Below, one piece after another: positions 55,285 through 64,000 of a DNA stretch of 64,000 nucleotides. The translations under genes and the position numbers were made by a program. Source of the DNA: Riptortus pedestris (Eukaryota > Arthropoda > Insecta > Hemiptera > Alydidae). Below the pieces are notes generated by a model. It worked only from the letters and a program-made list of their open reading frames with translations, was not told where the DNA came from and searched no databases. Position 1 is the first letter of the stretch. Each line of letters starts with the position of its first letter. Location: NCBI GenBank assembly GCA_019009955.1, contig CM032230.1:123494501-123558500 (forward strand), in the 5' to 3' direction.

Positions 55285-55335
<51 letters not shown>
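54982..55335. repeat. tandem duplication of an AT-only satellite-like unit
   Basis: Two units of about 177 bp built of TTA/ATT triplets, 'ttattataaattatataatataatt' and a TA run. The landmark 'ttattataaattatataata' recurs at about 54993 and 55170. Almost no G or C. Confidence 0.75.
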
Positions 55336-55339
<4 letters not shown>

Positions 55340-55375
55340 AGTACCTACGTAAATACTAGGTCTTGACAATTTATC

Positions 55376-55712
55376 AAAATAAATAAATTGTATTGTTTAA
55401 CAAAACGCATAAAAATAAATATAGAATATTTTAACTTGTTTCCTTCCTTTAGTAACCCTAATAGAAGGCCGTTTATTTTTCTGCATAACCCACGCAAGTT
55501 AGCATATCACATGCATTTGTAGTATATTACAGATAAATTATATATAAATTATTTCGAGAATACAAGTTATATATAAACAATTAACAATAATAACGTTACA
55601 TAAAAAAACATAAAAGGAGAAAACTATTAACCTTAAAACAAGAATTATTGAGTATTCATAAATACTCAGTATATAAAGTTGTTTTTCCAATATATACACA
55701 CACAGCGACAGA
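55376..55712 (-). repeat. dispersed repeat, copy 1 (inverted partner at 61124-61465)
   Basis: About 340 bp, complementary to 61124-61465 over most of its length. Landmarks: 'cctaatagaaggccgtttatttttctgc', 'gcatatcacatgcatttgtagtatatt' and 'gagtattcataaatactcag'. It borders a TA-rich run on one side and 'cacacacagcgacagaaa' on the other. Class unknown; no ORF. Confidence 0.7.
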
Positions 55713-57225
55713 AAAATCATTTTTATTTCTGGGTAGGAACTGCAATATTATTATTTTATAGTTACTAATGGCAATTTTATTATTTTTTGCTATTACTAAA
55801 AGGTGTAATTAAAAAATATACAGTATATATCTAAAACAATTATGCACATACTTTTAAACCAGAACCATGCCGCACAAAATGACAAAAGAGCCGACTGGAA
55901 GTGTTATATTTTAAGTAAATTGTTTATTTTTACACTGTTAGATAAAGTAACTCCTTTTTAGTTAGTCCTTAAGTAAGGACTTTAAAATGTTAATATTTTT
56001 AATGACATGAACTGTAATTCTGACAATCAAAAATAATCAGTACTATGAATTGTGATAAACAACCCGCTCCCCTTTACTTTTGATAATGCACTGAGAACTA
56101 TTTCCAGGGGTAATAATCACTTGTCATATTTTGTATACAATTGGTGAAAAGCTTTTAGTGCGTGTGTTTCAGTACGAAACGTATTATAATTTATTCGACA
56201 TTTTTATTCTAACACAATATATTAACATAGTATATTAAAACCCTTATTTACTATATTATAATAAAATTATTAAAGAAACTGTCTACTTCAGTATTCTATG
56301 AGTTTGATGGTTATTATTTATAGAAAAGCGATTGGGGGACGACTTGAGATATCGTTTTATCTTCTTCTTATCGTCTTATTGCGTATCGTTGATTTTATTA
56401 TTTTTTTTATTAGGAATCTCTGACCGACTTCTTATCTATTTCTTAAATGTTCTGGTATTCCACAAGTGTGTTGGCTTATGCTCTTCATTAAATAAAACCT
56501 CCTTTCGGAGTTATTTATTAACCACTTTTGATTAATCATTCAAAGAGGAATATTTCCTTCTTGTGTGTATTAGCTCTTATTTTTTTTTTTACTGTTAAAT
56601 TCCCTGTTTCTTCAGCTTAACATATATATTGAGCAATTATATTCTACAACTCTAGCTTGGAGTAGTCATTAGGCTATTAAGTTACACCTTGAATGTTCAT
56701 TCTTCCGTTACTTGAGTTTTCTCTCCTACATTTAAATCTTTAATTGTGTTATAAGTATAATGTTGTGCTCGGCGGTAGAAGATGAAAAATGAGTAGTTAG
56801 CTACTATATAATTTATTCCAATTTATAAACGTATCTAACAGGAGATTACACAAGAAGATAAAATAATTAATTCACAATTATTCGCCATGTTAAAGTGTTT
56901 TAGGGATTACATTGCTAAACCGAATACTGTCTCTCACACATAGAAGTTTCTTTACAGACTATCACTATTTAGTAAATAAAATATAATAAGCAGGTCAATA
57001 GTAAAACAATATAATTGAATTAAATGTTTATTCATTAAGGGCACATTAAATTAAATCAGCAATCAAAGACGGCTTTGGTAATAATATAACAATGTATACT
57101 GAATTTCAATGTGTGTCACAGGTCAAATTATTTTAATTTTCGTAGTGATTTTAATTGGAAATTTAATATTTGTATAATCTGCATTTTCCCCCCTCCATTT
57201 TATTGTTTTATGATTAAAAAACATC
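55713..57225. other. unassigned AT-rich region
   Basis: About 1.5 kb. The frame 56332-56535 is hydrophobic and Ser/Leu-rich, but no known motif. No TE ends noticed. Confidence 0.3.
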
Positions 57226-57328
57226 TGTCACGTTGGGGCTGTGTAAAGAAATCAAATTTCCCAAGTGTTGCTATAACTCACTAGTGATCTCAATTCATCA
57301 CAAATTCTCTATTTCAATGATTAAAAAG
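57226..57328 (-). mobile_element. older HINE, left part, split by a young HINE
   Basis: 'catctgtcacgttggggctgtgtaaagaaatcaaatttccca', then 'caatgattaaaaa' where the young copy enters. The remainder is 58213-58304 ('atcgcgaccgttagagcagtatcagac...ctctgctaaaa'). Confidence 0.65.
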
Positions 57329-57999
57329 TCCGTCACGCAGGGGTTGCGTAAACTTCAGCAGATTTCCCATGTGAAGTTTTACAATAGAGAATTCTGCATA
57401 CTGGTATCACAATACCACCGTGATTAGATAATGAGAAATCTTTCAGTTAATTAAAATAAGTTCCCGACTGAAGCGGCTTCTGAATTGTAAGAATAATTTA
57501 TATTTTAATAACTCAAATTTTAGTAGTCCAAGAACTAAAGAAGGGAGGGGGGCGGATGAACAGAACGTATTTGCATAAATCTCACAAAGTAAAGAAGGTA
57601 AGGTAAGGTTAGAAACGACAGGTTAGAAGAAGCTTCCACCTGAGCCGAGAAATGACGAAGATGGCCGACGTAATACGAACTATACCCGACCACAGACTTC
57701 ATAAAAATGCAAATATCTCGGTTAATATTCAAGATAGAGAATAAATGTATATAACAATATTTATAGTAAATTTAATTTGCAATAAGATTGGTTCTATTCA
57801 ATTTTTCGATCCGATGCATAACAACGGAGATATTTTGAATTTTTCAAAATCCCCCCTCTAAACCCCCCCTCCCTCTGGTCCGATTACAGCCATTAACGAA
57901 CATGATCTGTCTCTTTACATAAAACGTTTAAATGTCGATTTTGGTAACGATGAAACAAAAATTGCGACCGCTAGAGGGTTAACAGACAAATATATATAC

Positions 58000-58037
<38 letters not shown>

Positions 58038-58212
58038 TTACACATATATATATACATATATATACATATATATATATATACATATATATATGAACGGACC
58101 TCATTTTCGTCATCTCCTGGGTAGGATCTATGGACATTTGAAGAAATTTTTCGAAAATTCGGTCATGAGTACGACCTCAACAGCTGATTTCCCTTATGGG
58201 AAATCTGCTAAA
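57329..58212 (-). mobile_element. complete long HINE copy, nested in an older HINE
   Basis: 884 bp, long type as at 20021. The TA core (57990-58091) is imperfect, with TATATACATATA units. Good ends. It entered the older copy between A residues, giving an empty-site view with no duplication. Confidence 0.85.
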
Positions 58213-58304
58213 ATCGCGACCGTTAGAGCAGTATCAGACAATATATAAAATCGCTCCATGTGTACAACCTCAATATCTGATTCCATTAAGAGAACTCTGC
58301 TAAA
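58213..58304 (-). mobile_element. older HINE, right part
   Basis: See 57226-57328; it retains the CGCGACCG block, a short TA core and an end 'tgattccattaagagaactctgctaaaa'. Confidence 0.6.
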
Positions 58305-58734
58305 ATATGAGTTCAAGACCTAAATTCGAGTTAAATTGCGAACTTCTAAGCGCGATTTGTTGCTAATGTTAGTCCAGAGACCGTTGCTAAATGAATGAAA
58401 CATTATTTCAAACGTTGACATGCTCAGTTCCATAGTTTTGGTCATTTGCATTTCGGAAAATTCCGTCATGGTCGTACTCAACTCTGCGCTGTCTACTAGA
58501 ACATTTTTAAACGAACTCCTGCCAGCTGATGTTTATAATTCACACCACAAACTCTCATTGAGCGGTTGATTCGTTTCACGAATGGAATGATAGTCAGAGG
58601 TGTGACAAGTCTATCAAATAGAACTAATGGGTAATATAAATGCACTCGGCAATTCAAACAGATGTTCATCCCCAGCATAAAAACTATTCTTTCAAGTTAA
58701 ACAATTCCTTCGCTCTAAATATATATACATATAT
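58305..58734. other. unassigned spacer
   Basis: Nothing recognised. Confidence 0.3.
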
Positions 58735-58800
58735 TTGAACGGACCTCATTTTCGTCATTTCAGGGTTTCAAAAAAAACAAATTTGAAAACCGCAATTACT
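58735..58800 (-). mobile_element. HINE terminal fragment
   Basis: 'tttgaacggacctcattttcgtcatttcagg' after a short TATATACATATA run, then 'gcaattactgatttc'. Confidence 0.5.
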
Positions 58801-59070
58801 GATTTCATATTGCCCCCCACTCCTCTTATTACCTTTATCGTTCCCAAAAGCAAGAGAAATATAAATTAATAATTTTATTTTCATATGGAGGAAAAAATAA
58901 AGAAAACAAAACAAATTTGAGCAATTAACAACTTGGCTGCCATGGTCTATTTCGTTCCACTTCGATTTTCCAGTATCTTATATTTACATTTGTAATTGTG
59001 TAGTTGTACCCTTCTACGATTGTGTATTCGTATACTAGGAGTATACACGTTCTATGTATTATTTTAATTA

Positions 59071-59582
59071 TTGGGTATGGGAATAAGTTTTAATTTTTTT
59101 TATGGTGAAAAAAAAAAAAAAAAACAACACCTAATGCTGTAGCCAACTCTTCAAGGGTCTGACAAGGATGAATGTCAAGCAATTCCTGAAGTTCCTCGTC
59201 TTGAAACTTTTTTGGGGCACCATCGCGTTCTTTGTCATCGACATTAAAGTCACCACTTTTGAAGCGCTTGAACCAATATCTGCAAGTCGCCTCCAATGGA
59301 GCATGGTCACCATAAACATCCACAAACAAGCGATACGTTTCTGCAGCACTTTTCTTTAAAAGATAGTAGTGAAGCAGAACTTCCTGCAAATGCTGTTTTT
59401 TTGGAACATATTCCATGATATAAGAAATCTAGATGTTAACACTCCAAGCAAAAGTTATGTACTCTGTTTATCACCTTACTAACACGCTTTCTTAATCCAT
59501 GTATGGAAGATTAGATAAGATGTAAGAGATAACAATTTCAACATTAAAAAAAAAAAAAATTAAAACTTATTCCCATACCCAA
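59071..59582 (-). mobile_element. Mos1-like mariner deletion derivative
   Basis: 512 bp with terminal repeats TTGGGTATGGGAATAAG plus TTTTAATT at the left and the complement at the right (about 25 bp, no mismatch), flanked by TA (59069-59070, 59583-59584). It keeps the transposase start and N-terminal DNA-binding region; the catalytic region is deleted. Confidence 0.9.
59090..59416 (-). pseudogene. mariner transposase N-terminal (HTH) fragment
   Basis: A 108-codon frame from ATG 59416. SAAETYRLFVDVYGDHAP, then CRYWFKRFKSGDFNVDDKER and ELLDIHPCQTLEELATALGV, are the two HTH motifs and linker of mariner transposases (W-F-x-R-F-(K/R)-S-G-D-F, Q-T-x-x-E-L-A). It resembles the mauritiana/mellifera side of the family. 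After residue 97 it enters a poly-T tract read as poly-Phe, the deletion joint, so the DDD domain is gone. Confidence 0.85.
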
Positions 59583-59803
59583 TATATTATGAAAAACATA
59601 ACGTATTTATAAAAATTATGAAGGCCTAAAATTGATAATTTGAGGCTTAATTATAAATTATACCCTGTGGGTAGATTAGTAGGCTACCCTGTATAGGGGC
59701 AAAATGAAGGGCAGCTTCTCAGAATTTTTACATTATTTATCCCTGACTATAAATATAGATCTCATGGCCATGAATTTAGGTCTCTTATAAGCCTATATAA
59801 CTA

Positions 59804-59819
<16 letters not shown>
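59583..59819. other. unassigned AT-rich spacer
   Basis: Ends in a TA run (59812-59850) that hosts the next Helitron. Confidence 0.3.
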
Positions 59820-59853
<34 letters not shown>

Positions 59854-59856
59854 GAA

Positions 59857-60841
59857 CTAGCTCAGATACCCGGCTTCGCCCGGGAATTGATTTGAGGCTG
59901 AATGGTGATGGTATTTTTTTGGCAAGGCTTTACCCGTTGTTGGCATTTGTTAATAATAAAATTAATTTTTTATGTAAGTCTTCACTGTCCTCCAAATTGT
60001 CATATTTCCCGTCTCCTGTGCATTATGCATAGATTTCAGCTATTAAGGACAAAATATTAACATTGATTTGAATTAATTTTTCCAGCTGAGGTACCTGATA
60101 GTTCAAATAGGAATGAATTGTTGAGCAAATCAATATTTCTTCGCAAATTACTTGCTCCACACATTGTTCCTAGAGAAATGTGTAAAAAAAAAAAAAAAAA
60201 GTTAATCTAAATAACAAAGTAAACAACTTTTGTTATGTGCATGTTTGTCGAAAAACAAATAGACAATGAAATATAGCGAATTTTTATTTCAGGCCTCCCT
60301 TATAACCCCCACTCCCGTTCTAACCTAAACATTTTAATATAGCTTATAATCATGGAAGAATTAATGCTAATTGACATACCGAGTTTTGTTAAGTTCGGTT
60401 CAATCGTTAGCGCCCAATAAAATAGTTGACTCCCGCTTTAGTTTATAGTGTATATATTGTTTATACATTGTTAAAAGACAAAAATGAATATCACAAAAGT
60501 TACTCTAAATAACAAAATAAACAACTTTTGTTATGTTCATATTTGCCGAAAAACCAATAGGAAACGAAATATCGCTATTTTTAATTTCAGGCTTCTTATA
60601 ACCCCCACTCCTGTTCGTCTCAGAGGATATTAATATAGCCTAAAGTCTAAGTTGGGTTAGTAGTAGTATACATACCAAGTTTCATAAAATTCAGTTCAGC
60701 CGTTTATGCGTGAAAAGGTAACAAACAAACAAACAAATACATACGAAAGAAACAAAATGCAGTTATGGTGTCTATGACATGTGAAAAGAAATGTTATCGT
60801 GACAATTCGCAAAAAAAATCAATGTACAGACAGAGGTTAGA
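59857..60841 (-). mobile_element. non-autonomous Helitron, copy 3
   Basis: 985 bp. The minus-strand 3' end has hairpin CCCGGGCGAAGCCGGG, TATCTGAG and CTAG, next to a TA run. The 5' end is near TCTAACCTCTGTCTGT at 60841. Two internal units about 298 bp apart ('ccttataacccccactcccg' near 60298, 'cttataacccccactcctg' near 60595). 'aacaaacaaacaaa' at 60721. It shares the 5' end type with copy 1, whereas copy 2 starts differently. Confidence 0.75.
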
Positions 60842-61123
60842 ATTTTATAAATATATATATAGATAGATATATGGATAACTATTTTCATGATTAATAATTT
60901 CAACGAGATTTACTATATTATCTTTCTTTGGATGCCTAAATAAATTCCTTCTTCATCAATCATTTTGATTTGATTTTACGAATACATCGTATAGTTGGCG
61001 CTACGTCGTTTATTAAGTTACAATGATCATTGTTTAACATGACATGCTATTTGTATTCAAAAGGTATTATTTATCATAATTTTAAATCATATTCTAAGAA
61101 AAATTGAACCAAAACTGATATTT
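60842..61123. other. unassigned AT-rich spacer
   Basis: A TATATAGATAGATA run, then nothing recognised. Confidence 0.3.
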
Positions 61124-61465
61124 CTGTCGCTGTGTGTGTATATATTGGAAAAACAACTATACATACTGAGTATTTATGAATACTCAATAATTCTTGTTTT
61201 ATGGCTAATAATTTTTTCCTTTTATGTTTTTTTATGTAACATTATTATTGTTAATTGTTTATATATAGCTCGTACTCTGGAAATAATTTATATATAATTT
61301 ATCTGCAATATACTACAAATGCATGTGATATGCTAACTTGCATGGGATAGGCAGAAAAATAAACGGCCTTCTATTAGGGTTACTATAGGAAGGAAACAAG
61401 TAAAAATATTCTTCGTGTACTATTTATTCTTATGCGTTTTGTTAAACAATATAATTTATTTATTT
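61124..61465 (+). repeat. dispersed repeat, copy 2 (inverted partner at 55376-55712)
   Basis: Complement of 55376-55712, with a few substitutions and small indels. It starts at 'tttctgtcgctgtgtgtg' and ends at 'gcgttttgttaaacaatataatttattta'. Confidence 0.7.
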
Positions 61466-62472
61466 ATATAGGTTTTTAAATATATATATATATATATACA
61501 CATGTACTGACATATGTTGTTTCCTTAAGTAGCCTAAATCCGCTTTTATGTTGTCAATGCAATACAAAGTTCACAGCTTGAAATGAAAATAAAGAAATTC
61601 TAATATTTTAAAATATGCTAGAATTGTTAGGTAATGTTGTAATGAAAAAAGAGAAAATAATTACCAGGAAATGTACAAAATCTTGGTAAAAGAATCAGCA
61701 TTGATTTATTTCCAAATCTTATGACTCAGTAAATGAAATAATTGTCGGCCACTAGAGTGTTAAATAGCACATCACTATACTATCACAAAAAAGAAAAGAA
61801 AAGTTGAGTGGTAAAGTGATAGCTGTAACTCACTGAACTAAACTATACCGCCACTGTCAAGACTCTATAATGAAAAGTTTGCAGGCCAAGAAATGATAGT
61901 GTTTCAATTTTTTGCCTTGCTTTTTATCAATATTTTATCTCTCCGACAGAGTAAATTTCCCAATCACTCATACTCCTATTAATACACTTCAGACAAACGA
62001 AAAACTGGCATGATTTTGTTCGATTATGAGTAATGGAATCATTGCATTAATGCAACATAATTTTAATTAGGGAAAATTTAATAATAAAATCATATAATGC
62101 CAATAAAAAACAACACCGTTCATTCAAAACAAAGGGCCTACATGAGTGTCTCCTGAATATTTTCAACGAAAAGAGAAAACCAATTTCAATATGAGATAAC
62201 TTATTAACAAGCAATAAATTATTGCCAATTATTGTTCCCGGTTAAAGTATAAATAAATTAGACTTTTTAAAATAAAAACTAAATTTTTTACGAATCACTA
62301 ATGCCCCAACAATACTGATATAATATTGTTCGTAGGCAAAGCGTCAGAATTTATAGAAATAAAATTCTCTTCGTTTTCTATATTTAGCTCTATATGTTTC
62401 TCGTCCTTTATTTCATCGCTTCATTATAAAAACCTCATAAGTAGACTCAAGAAACCCGCTAAAATAAAAAAG
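61466..62472. other. unassigned AT-rich region
   Basis: A short TA run at 61482-61498. No coding or TE ends noticed. Confidence 0.3.
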
Positions 62473-62904
62473 TCCGTCACGCAGGGGCAGCATAAACTAA
62501 GCAGATTTCCCAGGTGAAGTTTTACAATAGAGGAATTTCACAAAAGCCGAGCCAGTCAAGGAAACGGCCGAACTAGCTTTTGGAGGGAAAGTAACTCTCG
62601 TCCGTTAGGCGCCCAGATTTTATAAAAATGCAAATATCTCGGTTAATATTCAAGATAGAGAATAAATATATATAACAATATTTATAGTAAATTTAATTTG
62701 TAATAAGATTGATTCTGTACAATGTTTCGATACGACGTATAGTAACGGAGATATTTCGAATTTTCGAAAATCCTCCCCTCTAAACCCCCCTCCCACTGGT
62801 CCGGTTTCAGCCGTTAACGAACTCGATCTTTCTTTTTACATAAAATGACTAAATACCGAGTTTGGTAACGATTAAAAAAAATTGCGACCGCTAGAGCGGT
62901 AACA

Positions 62905-62962
<58 letters not shown>

Positions 62963-63074
62963 AACGGACCTCATTTTCGACATCTACTAGGTTGACATTT
63001 GATGAAAAATTTCGAAAATCCCGTCATGAGAACAACCTCCAATAGCTGATTTCCCTTAAGGGAAATCTGCTAAA
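62473..63074 (-). mobile_element. complete short HINE copy
   Basis: 602 bp. Near-identical blocks to 17165-18063 ('gccgagccagtcaaggaaacggccgaactag', 'cgtccgttaggcgcccag'). TA core 62909-62960. The 'gatcgatgg' part is deleted ('actaggttgacatttgatg'). End TTTCCCTTAAGGGAAATCTG. Confidence 0.85.
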
Positions 63075-63174
63075 ACGCCCGACATCTCTAGGCTGCTAAA
63101 ATTAGCTCGCGTTGATGATCTTAACTCTCCGTCTAGTGTCTATTTCTTCAATAATAAGAGAAGCGTATGTAAGC

Positions 63175-63540
63175 ATGACTCGAAAAAGAAACTGAATGAG
63201 TTACGGTTACTCAAAGTTAAAATTGGATGAGTAGGAGTGGAAGTCTATTGACTGGATCCTAAATAATGCAAATATCTCGCTTAATGTTCGAGACAGACAA
63301 AATGCATACAGGATCATTTACAGGAAATGAAGTATGCAATGATATTTTTCACTCTAATTAATTTTAACTGAGATAAAACGAATTACCGGAATTTCGGACA
63401 TTAGCGGATGAAATTTTCATTTGTGTATGAAACTGTTAAATATCGAGTACGGTATTCATAAAACAAAATATGTGGTGAAGGAAGTAAAATCATATTTGAT
63501 GTCGTCACGTCGAACATATTTGAATTCATCTCCTCCCTTT
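63175..63540 (-). mobile_element. degenerate HINE copy
   Basis: 'ggatgagtaggagtggaagtctattgactgg', 'atgcaaatatctcgcttaatgttcgagacagac' and 'gttaaatatcgagtacggtattcataaaac' correspond to internal HINE blocks. Both ends are missing. Confidence 0.5.
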
Positions 63541-63889
63541 AAAATCGACGGTATTTAATAGGCCTAGAATATCTGTGATTTAGGAGTTGGGATGCAAAAT
63601 ATCTAACGAAGAAATATTTCCCTTGCTTTGGTGCGAACCAAAATATTTTATGTACAACTCTTAAAGAATACGATGCTTATTACAATGGTTTTCTCTATGC
63701 TATTCTCCAATTTGTGTATTAATTGTGTAATGCACTTGTGTTTCTCCATTTATTCTTTTCAATTTGTATTGGGTTGTATAATAAGTTCTTAACGTTTATG
63801 AATATTTCAATTTAATACTCTCAGTGTTTATAAAATCATGTTTACCCTGGTCAATAATGCTTACATTTTCTAAAATAGGATAATTTTAG
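63541..63889. other. unassigned AT-rich spacer
   Basis: Nothing recognised. Confidence 0.3.
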
Positions 63890-64000
63890 TTGCTTTCATG
63901 CATCAACTTCAACCGAGATTCCTTATCTTTAAGTGATATGCTTCGTACGATGATGATATGAAAGTCAAAGGCATAGTTTTCCATCAGGATAACGCCCGTC
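63890..64000 (+). pseudogene. mariner transposase fragment running off the window
   Basis: Frame reading PRFLIFK, a stop, YASYDDDMKVKGIVFHQDNAR at the window edge. HQDNAR is the mariner motif containing the second catalytic aspartate. The PRFLIFK segment matches 32007-32228, so both derive from the same family. The stop shows it is not functional. Confidence 0.7.

Overview
This is an AT-rich eukaryotic window made almost entirely of transposable-element (TE) debris. It probably comes from an arthropod, most likely an insect. That guess rests on the company of elements (Helentron-like repeats with a TA microsatellite core, Mos1-like mariner, Merlin, PIF/Harbinger and piggyBac derivatives, a tRNA-derived SINE, I/Jockey-type LINE tails) and not on a host gene. 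I recognise no intact host protein-coding gene. Most long open frames are accidental: Tyr-Ile runs from (TA)n, Leu-Ser runs from (GA)n, or frames across repeat copies.

The dominant component, about 35-40 copies over the whole window, is one non-autonomous rolling-circle family that I call HINE here (Helentron-associated interspersed element). One end is AGCAGATTTCCC followed by a TTTCCCTTAAGGGAAA palindrome. The other end carries the inverted match GGGAAATCTGC, then a hairpin ACGCAG-CCC-CTGCGT, then GACGGAC. A (TA)n microsatellite lies between. Strand convention: '+' means the AGCAGATTTCCC end is on the left and the GACGGAC hairpin end on the right. Young copies are about 600-640 bp or about 860-885 bp; older ones are broken and nested.

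Other elements sit in or between HINEs. Two Tc1-like MITEs (1230-1836, 3880-4479) each encode the same small HTH remnant. A foldback element with 93-bp internal repeats is at 2736-3205. Three non-autonomous Helitrons (13189-14131, 21665-22830, 59857-60841) share internal repeats of about 295-300 bp. A further Helitron end with a PIF1-helicase remnant is at 35461-35913. Deletion derivatives of PIF/Harbinger (36243-37041), Merlin (38319-39034) and a Mos1-like mariner (59071-59582) all have TIRs and target duplications. A piggyBac-like MITE is at 27551-27757 and a TA-flanked MITE at 54722-54928. LINE fragments lie near 9.9-10.1, 16.2-16.6, 18.3-18.6 and 44.2 kb.

The most interesting signal is a set of sequences that fit minimal hammerhead ribozymes (CTGANGA, stem II, GAAA, then a very short self-complementary stem III, then stem I closing on itself). 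They occur at 12802-12841, 12944-12983, 17709-17748, 21517-21556, 27185-27224, 48371-48409, 6453-6519 and, degenerate, at 4566-4632, 2793-2830, 3111-3148 and 15587-15626. Several lie in the arms of near-perfect palindromic insertions. Such dimer-acting hammerheads are known from Penelope-like retroelements, so these inserts are probably remnants of such elements. The least explained stretches are 39.4-40.8 kb and 41.7-42.25 kb, where composition is more coding-like and one short intron-like segment is visible.
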